From the NCBI RefSeq assembly GCF_033439725.1, contig NW_026944386.1, positions 1,488,001-1,552,000 of the forward strand: a stretch of DNA of 64,000 nucleotides. Direction: 5' to 3'. This stretch comes from Neurospora tetraspora. Taxonomy: Eukaryota > Ascomycota > Sordariomycetes > Sordariales > Sordariaceae. This document shows positions 14,031-26,241 of the stretch, in pieces. Each line of letters opens with the position of its first letter. Position 1 is the first letter of the stretch. The translations under genes were made by a program, and so were the position numbers. Below the pieces are notes generated by a model. The model saw only the letters and a program-made list of their open reading frames with translations. It ran no database searches and was not told the DNA's origin.

Positions 14031-14412
14031 TGTTACAATTATTTGGACCCGCAGGTACAGAGAAACGCAAGGGCTATGCGTAGGTGGCTGAGTAAATGAG
14101 ATTATATAGAGGATTCTAGGCATAGCACGGTCTACGGGATACAAACCATTCAATTGGCTATACTAAGACTAGTTATAGGGTAAATCCTAGCACGTATAGG
14201 GTTTATCCTACAAGTAAAGGGGATACGAATAAAGGGATTGGCTAACAGCGACCCGCATATGGGTCCCACTATCGCTTATACGACTAAGGTATTTATTTAG
14301 GTCTATACGCTTATACCTAATTTTTTTCCTCTTTTCTTTTCCCTATTTAAAATCTTCTATTATAGATGGAATCTTAGTTTTGCCTTCGACTCACCTATAC
14401 TGTGCCCTTGCA
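14031..14412 (+). repeat. Gypsy-type LTR, copy 2
   Basis: 382 bp matching 12078-12452. It starts TGTTAC and ends CCCTTGCA. The five bases on each side (GCGGA, GTTAT) do not match, so it is not a simple solo LTR. It may be the 5' LTR of a rearranged element. Confidence 0.7.
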
Positions 14413-15599
14413 GTTATACCGAATAGAAGATAAACGGCGAAAGTACGGAACCGATATAGCGCCGTTGCGATAAAGTAGTAGAGGGTTTTTAGCCGGCTAC
14501 AGTACAGTTTTTCCTACCGACTAAGAACGGAAGCAGCACCCCATACCCACTGGGTGGACTATATAGTTAATTAGCGTGTATAAAACTAATAATAATAATA
14601 TTATTCTTATAACCGTTCACGATAATAAATATTATTTTAATCGAAACTATGTACTCTACAATTTAAAAGATTACGTTATAGTATCAAAAATTTAATAAAT
14701 TAGGGAATTTATATAGTATTACCTGATATATTAACTTAACCGAATAAATTAAAGAGTAATTATCGGTAATTATTAATTAGTAAAACCTAAATACACCCTA
14801 CTAATATATACTATTATTATCGATTTTATTACCGATTTACCTTTAATATTAGTAATTAGTACCTTATAATATCTACCCAGCTTCGATTTTTTTAATACTC
14901 TTATACCGGTATCCTATTATTCTTTAAAAAGATCCCGATTAATTTTTAATTACTATACGTATATTATAAAAGATTTAAATTACATACTTACCCGAAATTT
15001 ACTTTTAAGTAATAAGGGTTTTCTATAAACTATTATATCCAATAAAAATCATGAATTTATATTACGAATTTAAAAAGTAATATAATCTATATTCCATATA
15101 AAATTACTTATAATTATAGTATATTACCCTTAAGGAAATAAGATAACTAAACGCCGGAATTAAAATATAGAAATCGATATCCAATATTATTATTTTATAT
15201 ACTCCGAATTAAATTAAGTAGAATTATTCCTAAACCTATAATAGAATATAAATAGTATATACTTTAATCCTATTAAATTATTATTATACAAATAAATTTA
15301 CGGATTTAAACTATTTAATCCCCTAAATTTAATTGCTCGGAAGGATATACTAACTATAATTATAAAATATCCAGCCCTACGTAACAAATTTCGCGAAGAC
15401 GCCTAATTAGCTATAAATTTCGTTATAACTAAGGCTAAATCGCAATACGATAGCGAATATCGCTAAGCAAAATTTAATATCAGTGTCTAAATTTTCCTTA
15501 AATTATATAAGGAATATTATCTCCTAAGAAAACTATTTTAAAAATTCTTATAATAATAATCCGGATTATTCACCATATTAGTACGTATAAGTAAACTAG

Positions 15600-15759
15600 T
15601 ATCGGTGGGCTGGAAAAGGCGACAACGAAAAAGGGCTTGATTGTTGTTGTCTAATGGAAGAGGAGAAACGGAAACTAGGGCAGCCTAAATACCTGGAAGG
15701 GAGTGCCGGTGAATGGGCGAGGCCAGTGAATGGGCGGCCCAGGGCACGGACTTCCAACA
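15600..15759 (-). repeat. Solo LTR, copy A (Copia-related)
   Basis: 160 bp, GC-rich and unmutated inside AT-rich DNA. It is flanked by the perfect 5-bp duplication ACTAG (15595-15599, 15760-15764). Its reverse complement matches 16530-16689 with one mismatch. In minus orientation it begins TGTTGG and has the CCATTCACTGGC and GTATTTAG blocks seen in the Copia 2 LTR, so I read it as a solo LTR of a related Copia family. Confidence 0.8.
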
Positions 15760-16529
15760 ACTAGCCTATCGCCTAAATTTACCCCCCAAAATACGTATTC
15801 ATCCCGTTATTTCAATAGTTTATTTAAAGGCCGCTCCTAAAGGCGAAAATCCTTTTAGCCAATATTAACCGCCGCCTAGGCCTATAGAGGATAACCAAAC
15901 CGACTTTAGCAATGAAAAATACGAACTTAACATAATTTTAAACTATAGAGAAGATAAAATTTATAAAGGATAAAAATATTTAGTTAAATAAATAAACTAT
16001 AAATATTATTAGAATAAATAACTTAATAAGGAGGAACTTAGCAATACGAAGGATTTGGTTAAAGAGTACTAAGCGCGCAAGGGTAGTAAACCCGGAAATA
16101 GAACGCTAATAAAAGTAAAGAAAATAAAGAAATTAAATAAAGCAAAGGAATTTATAATTATTTACAATCGTACTTTAAAACCGAGGAAATGAAGGCATTC
16201 CTACGCATATATATATATAGCGTTCGGAACTAGACCACTAAGGATAGTAGTATTCTCTTTTTATAACCGGCTCTTAATACCGGAAAAGTATTATAGTATT
16301 ATATATTAAATTACCTAACCTATACACGTACGCTGCAGGGCCCTTATGGGCGGTTCAATTAATTGAACTATAGCTATAGCCTGCACACCCTACTTATATA
16401 GGTCTGTAGATTAGATAAGGCTCGCGCGCACTCTATTTGGTCATCGACCGTACGCGAGCTTCTTGCTCTTAATTCTTCTTAGAATTATTAATTTATATAT
16501 ATTTAAATAACACACATACTGTGCTTTTC

Positions 16530-16689
16530 TGTTGGAAGTCCGTGCCCTGGGCCGCCCATTCACTGGCCTCGCCCATTCACCGGCACTCCCTTCCAGGTAT
16601 TTAGGCTGCCCTAGTTTCCGTTTCTCTTCTTCCATTAGACAACAACAATCAAGCCCTTTTTCGTTGTCGCCTTTTCCAGCCCACCGATA
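16530..16689 (+). repeat. Solo LTR, copy B (Copia-related)
   Basis: 160 bp, flanked by the perfect 5-bp duplication TTTTC (16525-16529, 16690-16694). It is the same element as copy A in opposite orientation. It starts TGTTGG and ends CCGATA. Confidence 0.8.
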
Positions 16690-16697
16690 TTTTCACA

Positions 16698-17242
16698 ATA
16701 CCCTCTCAACGGTATTAAAAACATTATAATTCCAAAATAAGGTATTTAGTTCTATAACTTGTAGTGAGCTGGTTATTATAGTAGGATACGTACAAGTGGG
16801 TTTAATAAATTGAGAAAGAAAAGTAGAATTGAAAGAAGGTTAAATTACCTTTTTTAGTTAAAGCTTAATAGATTTATAGTACTAGAAGATTCAAAGGTAC
16901 GGTTTTACCCTTTTTGGGCTACATTTTTACTATCCGGTAGGGTTTTATAATGTCCAGTGGTTTTATATGCGCAGAGTTGGGGAAACAGACAGGAACCTAA
17001 CTTCCACTCCCTAACGGGTACATAACCAGGCTATAAGGCACCTCTAGCTAGCCTGCTCCCTTCCTTCTACCTTACGCTTTCCGATACTAGAATACCAAAT
17101 ATAAGGTCTTCTACAGGAAACATCCAGACTTCCGCATCAGTGACTGAATGATCCGACTTTTATGTTCTACTGGTTCTCGTACAACTTCAATGCCCTAATA
17201 TATCTCTTTACCACCTGCACACCTCGCAACATGCTGAGCCAT
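16698..17242. other. Boundary between transposon nest and DUF6604 gene
   Basis: No gene seen. Composition shifts from AT-rich to balanced near 16970. It contains a 45-bp repeat shared with 63512-63555 and should include the 3' UTR of the gene that ends at 17243. Confidence 0.6.
16976..17020. repeat. Dispersed 45-bp repeat, copy 1
   Basis: Begins GTTGGGGAAACAGACAGGAA and ends ACGGGTA. The same unit recurs at 63512-63555, 46 kb away. Confidence 0.6.
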
Positions 17243-20200
17243 TTACATAACTAAACACTGATCCAGATCTGGGTCAACACCGCCCGAAGCAGCTGACCTA
17301 GGCCGGGGCCGGGGCCGGGGATCTTTTCCCACATTCTCTGCCACGAACTCGATGTCGTCCCAGTAAATGAACTGCAAAAACCCTGCTCGCGGGTTCGTGA
17401 AAATATCAGCCATGACCTCCAAGCATTCCTCATCTTGCTCAATCATGGCCAACAGCGTCAGGCTCAGGCGCTTCTGTTTGGCGAGCGGGCCGCGGGCCTC
17501 CTTGTACGCGCGCACCCAAAGTGGGTTCCTCTTCTTCTCCAGCTCTTCCTCGATCCTCATGAAGACCATGTAGAAGAACGTGGTCGCCCAGAGGAAGTTC
17601 AGGGCCGACAGCGGACGCTCGCCCGAGATGTCGGCTTGGATGTCCAACTTCATGAAATCGAGCATGTCGCGGTCGGCAAAGTCGACGCACTCGCCTCCGG
17701 CAGCCATGCGCGCCTTACGCGTGGAGCGCGGATCGGACCGATCAGGGAAGCGGGAGTAACCGGGCTGCATGGCATGGGCGACCCGCTCGGCGGGGATCTC
17801 GTTCGCCTTCATTTTCGCGGCCCGGAATTTCCCCATCGTTTTCGTCATGTTGAACATGTCTTCCTCGCTCATGCCCTTGGCTTTGGTCCTCTTGGTGATT
17901 TCTGTTTCCTCAATCCGTTTCTTGCCCGTGACAGGATCAGTAACGTGCTTTGCCTGGGTGATGCGGAGCATGCCCAGCACCGAGGGGAAAGAGACATCGG
18001 CATCGGGAATGCGGTCGATGTTCCAGCCCGCTTCGCGTAAGATGACCAGAGTGGATTTTTTCCGGAAAAAGTCATTGACTTTGGGGCTCAAGATCCCATG
18101 GATGTCTGCTGCCGAGGCAGCAACCCTTCTCACTTGTTGCCTTTCCCTCGGGGAGCCACGGCGATCCACCATTGTTTGCAATGCCTTATCATAGTTCGCA
18201 ACAGGCGGCTTTCCGTCGGGAAAGAAGCACTCTGGGAAGAGCTCCTGTAAAGTTGCAAATAGGCCGACCGGCTTCTCGATGTAGCCTTCTTGAACTAACA
18301 TGTTGTGCAAGTGTAGCAGCATCATGGGCTCAGGGACGCGATCCCAGATCGTCGTTCCGGATATATACGCCAACTCCAGACCTTCCTCGAGACCGACACC
18401 GCAAAGGAAGGGCGAGTACTCCCACAGTCCGTTAGGATTAGTGTGAGAGAAGCGGGAAGGAGGGATGGTATTGAGACCATGCCTGTACTTGGATTCGCCG
18501 AGCCAATCCATATAGTCGAGATGGAATCCCTCGAGAATTTCGTGATTAGCCGCATGCCGCCTCATATCGCCGTGTAGTGCGCCATCTCTCTCAAAGAGCT
18601 GCTCTAGAACGTCGAATGCCTGAAGAATGCCTCGACCATCACGCGTAACCTCGCGATCCAAGAAGAGGTCGACATCGCGGCGGGGACGGAACCTATAGCT
18701 GGGCGGCGGTGCAACGACAATATGTCCCTTGAGGAGGTGATGTGACCAGCCCCTGGTTACGGTTAGCGAATCGACGATGCATTGCAGTTGGAAGACATGA
18801 TGGGGAAGAATCCGGTTTCGGACGTCAGTGCCAGGCTTCTGCATGGCAAGAGAGGTCACGAAACCAGCAAACTCATTTAGCCCAAACAGTCGCCGATGCT
18901 GGTCCCATGGGCCCTTTGGAGACCAGTCAACCTTTTCGTATACGTGCTTCTCGCCTCGTAAAATGTTGCGCTGAACCACAATGGAAGAAAAGACATTGAC
19001 CAGGTCATAGAGCCAGTTGATGGTATATGAGCGACGCCATCTGATACGCTCTTCCTTCGTGGCGTGCCTCAGGTCAAAGTTGGGATCCCAGTTCCTGATC
19101 TCTTCCAGCATCCGCTTGGTCGGCTTGCCCGTTCGCGTCTTTTGGAAATCGGTAACGAAATCAAGGAGATCGTGGTAGGCATGAATCAGGAACTCCTCCT
19201 TAATATCCACGTCCTGCTGTTCCATTCTCTGTGGGGTATTGCTGCCTGGCTCGAAGAGCATTTGGGAGATGTGGAACATGCCCTGCGCCTTCTCTACATT
19301 CCCACGGGTAATCGTATTCATAACGGTCTCATAGGAGTCATGGTCGGGAAAATCGACAAACATCTCGGACGCAGAGCGCTGAACCATGGCAATGGCCATA
19401 TTGGAAAGGGCACCCGCTACTGCGCTATTGAGCCCGTCATAGGCCACCTCGCGCCAGATGCCTTGCAAGTAGTTTCGGAGGGTCATGTATTCCTTAACAA
19501 GATCGTAAACAGCCATGAGGTAGTCCGTAATGATACCATCTTGATCTTGAATAATGCGGTAGCTCTCCAGTGGCACACCTTCGAGAGATTCTTCCTTGGT
19601 GGGGGCAGCTTTGGGCTTTGAACTCTTCTTGGCTTTGCCCTTTTTGCCCTTCTTACCCTTGCCTGGTTTGGTTTGTTTCCGTTGGCGCGGGACGTTGGTG
19701 TCAATTTCTTGAGGTCCCTCCTGGTCAGAGGCTTCATCGGCTTCTGGAGACCGATGAATCTCAAGAGCACCGAATTTGTTGGCGAGCAAGCGATCGAGTT
19801 CTTCCTTGGCGTGCTCTGTGTTGGCCAGAAGGTCTGACTCGTCGGAAGAGGAATTGGGCTTCCAATTTCGACCACCAAGGGCATCAAACGATTCCTTCAA
19901 GGCATCGATAAAGCGCTTGTGAGAATCATTGCTCTTCTCGACATCCGGGTCCGGAGTCCTGGCTGTCATCTGCTGGAAAGCGGCATGGGCAGCTGTTCTT
20001 GCCTCGATGACGGATTGAAAGAGGGCGAGAATAGTCGAGGGAGCACTGTCGATGTGCTTGCCGACGAACTTGGAAAGGGAAATCAGGCCTGCAACGGTGA
20101 TCCCGGCCGAGGTGAGAGGCACCATAGGGGCGCCATCGATTCCATCCACAGGGCTATCGGACGCTGCTAGAGACTTGATGATGGAATTGGATGTTTGCAC

Positions 20201-20266
20201 AATCCAGTAGATGAGATAGCTGGTGTCGCGCTTGTACGCTAGGTACGAGTTGCGCGTGGGCGCCAT
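17243..20266 (-). CDS. DUF6604-family protein, 1007 aa
   Basis: A single uninterrupted frame of 1007 residues, GC-rich and with no RIP damage although flanked by ruined repeats. The N-terminus (MAPTRNSYLAYKRDTSYLIY) and the roughly 270 residues after it look like DUF6604, a fungal domain of unknown function. Residues about 215-240 are a Lys/Gly-rich basic linker. The rest is a long, mostly helical region without a catalytic motif I recognise. I chose the ATG at 20266, the start of family similarity. The frame also runs 17 codons further upstream into the Copia LTR to an ATG at 20317. A Copia element lies between this ATG and the likely TATA box at 26525-26532, so expression may have changed or been lost. 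Function unknown; the family call rests on the N-terminus. Confidence 0.85.
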   Translation of the reverse strand: MAPTRNSYLAYKRDTSYLIYWIVQTSNSIIKSLAASDSPVDGIDGAPMVPLTSAGITVAGLISLSKFVGKHIDSAPSTILALFQSVIEARTAAHAAFQQMTARTPDPDVEKSNDSHKRFIDALKESFDALGGRNWKPNSSSDESDLLANTEHAKEELDRLLANKFGALEIHRSPEADEASDQEGPQEIDTNVPRQRKQTKPGKGKKGKKGKAKKSSKPKAAPTKEESLEGVPLESYRIIQDQDGIITDYLMAVYDLVKEYMTLRNYLQGIWREVAYDGLNSAVAGALSNMAIAMVQRSASEMFVDFPDHDSYETVMNTITRGNVEKAQGMFHISQMLFEPGSNTPQRMEQQDVDIKEEFLIHAYHDLLDFVTDFQKTRTGKPTKRMLEEIRNWDPNFDLRHATKEERIRWRRSYTINWLYDLVNVFSSIVVQRNILRGEKHVYEKVDWSPKGPWDQHRRLFGLNEFAGFVTSLAMQKPGTDVRNRILPHHVFQLQCIVDSLTVTRGWSHHLLKGHIVVAPPPSYRFRPRRDVDLFLDREVTRDGRGILQAFDVLEQLFERDGALHGDMRRHAANHEILEGFHLDYMDWLGESKYRHGLNTIPPSRFSHTNPNGLWEYSPFLCGVGLEEGLELAYISGTTIWDRVPEPMMLLHLHNMLVQEGYIEKPVGLFATLQELFPECFFPDGKPPVANYDKALQTMVDRRGSPRERQQVRRVAASAADIHGILSPKVNDFFRKKSTLVILREAGWNIDRIPDADVSFPSVLGMLRITQAKHVTDPVTGKKRIEETEITKRTKAKGMSEEDMFNMTKTMGKFRAAKMKANEIPAERVAHAMQPGYSRFPDRSDPRSTRKARMAAGGECVDFADRDMLDFMKLDIQADISGERPLSALNFLWATTFFYMVFMRIEEELEKKRNPLWVRAYKEARGPLAKQKRLSLTLLAMIEQDEECLEVMADIFTNPRAGFLQFIYWDDIEFVAENVGKDPRPRPRPRSAASGGVDPDLDQCLVM

Positions 20267-20273
20267 GGTAGAG

Positions 20274-20440
20274 TGTTGTGGTGGGGTCTGTCCCACCTCC
20301 CTGCCATTCACTGGCATCGTCTGTCACGTGGGCCCAGTCAACCCACACCACCATGTATTTTAGCCCTCCACATTTCTTTTCCTTTCTTGTCTTCTTAGCA
20401 TAGCACAATCAACACACTTCTTGTGCCCACGAGTCCAAGA
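20274..20440 (+). repeat. 5' LTR of Copia 2
   Basis: 167 bp. It differs from the 3' LTR at six positions, and at each one this copy keeps the C or G. Confidence 0.93.
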
Positions 20441-20455
20441 GGTTATAAGCCCTCT
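20441..20455 (+). other. Primer-binding site of Copia 2
   Basis: GGTTATAAGCCCTCT, identical to the site in Copia 1 and directly next to the LTR. Confidence 0.5.
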
Positions 20456-23400
20456 GCACGCGATCTATCGCATCGCTGTGCGTAGTTATTACGAGTATTA
20501 AGAATAACAAGTAATACTGAGTGCGAGTTAACCTGAGAATAAGACCCCACGTCGTTGTAATATCGAGTGTACGTCGCAACCTTTTACGAGTACCCTTTAC
20601 GAGTTATTACGAGTACTCTTCACGAATCAACAACCTTTGTCAAGCGACAAAGCATTAAGAGCCCTAATAAAATTTGAGATTATTAAGCGATAAATCGTTA
20701 ATAAAGATTGTTAGCGATTCAAAACACGTCTACCTTCATACTATTCCTATTAATTTAATTAAAAATACGACCAACGAGATACTATACAATTTCTTCATTT
20801 GAGATAATAACTAAGACTGCGACACTATATCTTTTAACGCCGCCACCTTAATTCCCTTGAAGGGCGAATTTAACCTCGATGCTTGGGCTAAGGCTTTAAA
20901 GGTTGAGTTTGCCTCTTAAGGATTTAAGCTATATATTACGAAGACAATCGATAAGCCTAAAATTAATAATAAGACTAAGGATGAAAACGAGAAGTGCTTT
21001 TATTAGTAGTATATAGATAACGCTAAGGCTATAGCCATTATTCACTCTACTATCCGTAACGAAAAAGTTTAAAATATTTTATCTATTAACGGTTGGGATA
21101 AGGATAACGACGACCCGAAGTATCTATTTGACTTTATTAAGAGTAATATTTCGAGCGTTATTAATGAAGCTAAGAGCAATGTCTTTAACGAATGTTAAAT
21201 TATTAAATATACGTCTTTCCTTACTTTAGAGGCCTTCTTAATGCGTTGGTAGTCTTTGCGTAAGCGTGTTAAAGATGTTAGATACGTTATTGACGATAAA
21301 GTTGAGTTTACTAACTTTTTTAATATTGTTAAACGTTCCTTTCCTAACGAGGCTATGCTTTGAGCTGCTGATATGAATAAGAATGAGTTGACGATGGTGT
21401 CCTTCCTAGCTAGATTGTCTACTTTGGCTAATACTTAGAAGAATTATACTAATATAGTCGTAGTAAAGGTGGAGGTTAAGATTAAGCAGATTAAAGAAAT
21501 TAAAATTAAAAATATCAATAAGCGGGTTATTTATAACGTTTATAGTAAAAAAATTTATAAAGGTTTGAAATATTTCTTTTATAATTATTACCGTATCTTT
21601 AGTACCCTTAATTATTGGTAGTGCGAACCCGATAAGGCCCTGGATACTTGGCCTAATAAGAAGAAGGTAATGGTTTACTTTAAGAACGCGGGTATTACCG
21701 CTGCTGTCGCGGGTAATAATAGTAATATTAATAACCCCCCTACTATTACCGTCAATTCTAATTTACTATTTGGTTTTGGAGGTCTGTCTTTTGATAATTG
21801 GGAGGAGGAGGATTTTTACTAGAGCTCTTAACGGATTTAGAACCGGCTATTTAATTTCAAGTAAATAGCATTTAATATAATTTTATTAAAGGTTAATAAG
21901 CTCCCGAGGTAATAATTATAATATGAAATATAGTATTATACGATAGTGGATATAGATTAAATATTTTTAACGACGTTAAATAGTTTACCGAATTATACCC
22001 TCTATTAAGATTAGTTATTTATTAAGTAGGTAATGGGGAGAGAATTAGATTGTATTATATAGGGGTAGTAGAATTAAATTTCCTTACTAAGATAGGAAAA
22101 ATGATTCTAATCGAAATTAAAGACGCTATACTTTCTCCCTCAATACTAATTAATTTAATTATAACGATTGGATTATTAGATAGCGGTATAATATAGTCGA
22201 TAGAAATAAATAAAATAACGATTAGGAAGGGAAAATTTGTAGGAGAGGAGGTTTAATGTAATTGGGTTACGAATTTACCAGTCTTACTGATTATAGCGCT
22301 GTAGGATATCGATAAAAAATATTGCGATTAAGCCTTAAAATTAGTATTAATAGTTACAATTAATTATAATATAATATATCGACGGTTTATATACGTTGGT
22401 AAGGAATAGGTTATTAAAATTTATAATAATACTGGTATAAAATTAGTTAATGCTAGAAGAATAAGTTCGAGTTGTGATGCCTATTTTCGAAGTAAATTAA
22501 CCGATATTGTTTATAAAGTTTCGAATCCAGTAACTATTAGACCGTTAGAATTTATAAGGATTAATATATAGAATTACATTGTGGTTAGTTTTTTGGGGGT
22601 TCGATATATTATATATTTCGTATATATAATATTAGGATTCTATTAGACTAAGGGTATAAGGAATAAGAGTAAAGGCTTCGTCGCTATTAAGGAATCGAGG
22701 AAATGGGTTAAATTTTAAATAGGCTTGAAAGTAAAGGTTTTAGGTTTAAATAGAGGTATAGAGTTTAGATTTGGATTTAAGGATTATTAGAACGATAAAT
22801 TAGTAGCTTAGGGTCGTTAGGAGGGTATTGAAATTATTAAAATACCGGTTTATACCCTTTAAATAAATAGCATCCTAAAACAAGTTAGTAGAATAATAAT
22901 AGAGAAAATAAGAATTATAATACTAGAATATAATATTCCTATTGAGTTGTAGCCCTTAGTTATTAATTCGGTAATTAAGGTAATGAATCTTCTTTTTACT
23001 AAGGCTAATGATAAGTATATTAATCTATACGAAGTATTTAGTAAGGTAATGGGTATTCTAAATTTAAAAATAAATATTAAATATTTAAAAGCGTACTATT
23101 ATATAGCGTATTATTATATTAAGAAATAGAGACGGGTTTAAGGAGATAAGTTTATTGAATATTTAAAACGAAATTATTTAATTGGATATATTAATTTGAA
23201 TAGGAGGATTTTTTATATTTGGGATTTAGAATATAAGAAATTAATTAAAGTAAGTGCAGTTAGATTCTTGGAACCTAATAAAAATTAAACGTTAGAGGAG
23301 TAGGTATTAGATTATATTGTAGTATTTTCTAATTAATTGATTGAGGATGTAAATAAGGTATTGGAGAGTAAGAAAGAGGTTTGGATTACGGTTAACCAGC

Positions 23401-26241
23401 CGAAATTGATGGAAATGATTAGGGAGATTAATAAGGGACTAGAGAAGGCATTAGAGTAATCGACGAAGAAAATTAAGGAGATTAATAGTTAGAAGGAATT
23501 AAACAAGGTATTAGAGGAATTAATAATTACCTTTATTATAGGGATTAAATTATCAAACCCTAAACTACCCTTAATTATGCTATCCTTAAGTATAATATTA
23601 ATATTAAAATTAACGCTAGAACTATAATAATTAATATAGCCGAGAGTACTTTCGCTGATATCTCCGAGTTTAATAATAATTACTTTCGAAATAGAACGTT
23701 TAGGACCATTAATATTATTACTAGGCCCGATAAGATAGGTATTAGACCCGGGAGGCTAAGTTCTAAATCCGACGGAAATACTTTTAGACCCGAGATAATA
23801 AATCCTAGGCCCGGAGGGAAGATAAACTTTACCGAGGCTAACGCGGGAGACTCTGGGAATATAGCCGAGAGTATTATAGAGAGCGATACCGTCGAACTTG
23901 GAGGTGGTTACGTCGATTGAATATAATAGTAATAATAATAAGTTTTAATCTCTTGTGGATGAAGAGGAGGAATATGAACCTTTTAATAACTCTCTATTTA
24001 TTAATCCCTATGATTTGGACGAAGAGGAACTGATTCTATCGCGACGAAACCAGATTTAGTCGTTATCACCGGATCCTTTGATAGATACCCCTTTAAAACC
24101 CCCTCGAATTTTAATAACGACCTCAATAATTATAATGGAGTTATAATAAATTATAGCGGATACAGAGATAGCGCTATTGCCCGACGAATTGTTACCTACG
24201 GAATAAGAAGCTACTACGACGGACCGAGAAGTACCGATAACGGATTAACTTTAGACTATTATGGGGGCGGAGGTGATGATAACGGAGATAGAGGTAGCGA
24301 CGGCGGAGCAACTTGAGATATCCGCGGGGGCGGAGAATCGGATAATGGGATAATAGGAAGCGCTACCGGGTAGAATACGCTACCTTCAACGAGTAGCGCC
24401 GATATTAGGTTCTATAGGCAATTAGTGGAAGGTGGTGGACAGTAATAATCGAGTTGTAGATATAGATATCCTTGATTTTTATTATAGTTTGCTAGAGAGA
24501 GGAGTAATATAGAAGGAGGTGGAAATTTTATGCTTTAGTTCTGTTAAAGTGATGTATGACTTTGATTTTGGAACATTATCGTCGATATCGAAGAATTATC
24601 GCTAGGCTAAAAAACGGGAAAATTTCGAGTTGTATTGGAAATTAGCTATGGAGAAGTAATTAGTAGTATTGGAAGAACGGGGCGTATACGATTTGCTTCC
24701 CTTTGAAGAAGGAATGGAAGTTCTTCCTAGAAAATGAGTTTATAATGAGAAAGAAAATATAGATTTGAAGATAACCGATTTAAGGGTGCGTTAGGTAGTT
24801 TGCGGTAACTTTGAGTAAGGTTCTTGGGATATCGTAAGATATTTATGTGGCCGTAGCGAATGCGGCGAGCGTAAAGATTTTTCTAGCTATTATAGCAGTT
24901 TTGGATTTTGATTATTATTAATTTAATTTTAATACGGCCTTTTTGAACGCTTTAATACTACTTGGGAAAGAATATTATATAGAGTAACCGACGGGATTAG
25001 AAAAAGGATTAAGGGGTGTTAAATGTTTGGTCTGTCGATTACGTAGGGTACTATATGGTTTTAAAAGTAGTCCTTTTTATTGGTTTAATACTTTATTGCT
25101 GATATTGAGGAATTTGGGCTTTGAACCTGTGAGTTTAGATGTATGCTTGTTTAGTAATGGGAAGTTGGGAGCACTTTTGGTACTATACGTGGACGACTTC
25201 CTGATTGCGGCGCCCTTTGAGATAGTGATCTTGGAAATTAAAGATTAATTATTATAATACTTCAAGTTGAAATATTTGGGAGAAGTGAAGATATTCTTGG
25301 GATTTAATGTAGTAAGAAACTGAGAGGAACGTACTGTATTTATATTTTAGGTTAGATATACGAAGTTATTAATTACGAAGTTTGAATATGGTGATTTGTA
25401 TGGAGTTAATATACTATGGCCGTAAGACGTTAAGGTTGGGGACTATAAGATGGGAGACGAGTTATTAGAGTAATAGAAGTCCTATATTAAGAAGACGGGT
25501 AGTTTGAACTACTTGTTTATGGGTATCCGATTTGATATTACCTTTATTGTTAATAAATTATGCGAGGCTAATACGAAGCCGATTACCAGTTCTTTGGCTA
25601 TTATGAAGTACCTATTTCGGTACTTGATTAAGAATGTAGATGTGGGAATCGTTTTGGGAGGTAAGCTTTCGCTAGTAAATATGGATATGAAGGTATTCGG
25701 GGATGCTTCCTACGTTGATGATCCTATGACCCGTTATAGTATTGGAGGCTACATTGTGTTTATTATTAGAGGTTTAGTATATTAGAAATTAAAGAAGTAG
25801 GTATTTGTGATTATAAGTACTATAAAGGCCGAGTTTACTAACTTTGTACCGATAGCTAAGTTATTACAATGGATTGGGTATATAATAAAAGAATTGGGAT
25901 ACGGTTAACTACCTTTGAAGGTTCTTTATACGGATAGTAAGAATGCGAGGGATAGAGTGCTTAACCGTAATAATTCTGGCCGTAACTGGTGTATGGATGT
26001 ACGCTTTAAGTGGATTATGGAATAGGTTGAAGCGAAGGAGTTTGAGATTATTTATATTAAAGGGGAGAAGATGATTGCAGATGGCTTGACGAAGCTATTG
26101 AAGGCGGATAAGCACGCGAGATTCGTAAGGTTGCTTGGATTGGAGGAGAGAATTGTTCTTTGGGCTTGATTTAATATTATGGATAATTTTGTTTGTTTAC
26201 TCGTGATGAGTCCTTGGAAGCCGTTTCGGGCTACGGGGGCG

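Larger units (their letters stand above)
14413..16697 (+). mobile_element. Second Gypsy remnant (integrase and chromodomain), interrupted by two solo LTRs
   Basis: From about 14800 the plus strand reads as a Gypsy integrase: an IDFITDLP start, then regions corresponding to the core and to the HPQ-type motif before the C-terminal domain, up to 15599. The frame continues after the 160-bp insertion at 15765 with a short linker and a chromodomain remnant (about 15930-16100). Gag, protease and RT are missing. 16240-16697 probably contains its 3' LTR, ending in ACA, itself split by the second 160-bp insertion. Stops are frequent and the DNA is AT-rich, as expected from RIP. Confidence 0.75.

Noticed and set aside
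15600-16689. One DNA transposon with 160-bp inverted ends
   Set aside because: Each 160-bp copy has its own different 5-bp duplication, and the DNA between reads as Gypsy chromodomain.
17435-19621. Plus-strand frames of 140-200 codons
   Set aside because: Antisense shadows of the DUF6604 gene, no family features.
20317-20317. ATG at 20317 as the native start of the DUF6604 protein
   Set aside because: It lies inside the Copia LTR, so it is not ancestral; the family-like start is at 20266.
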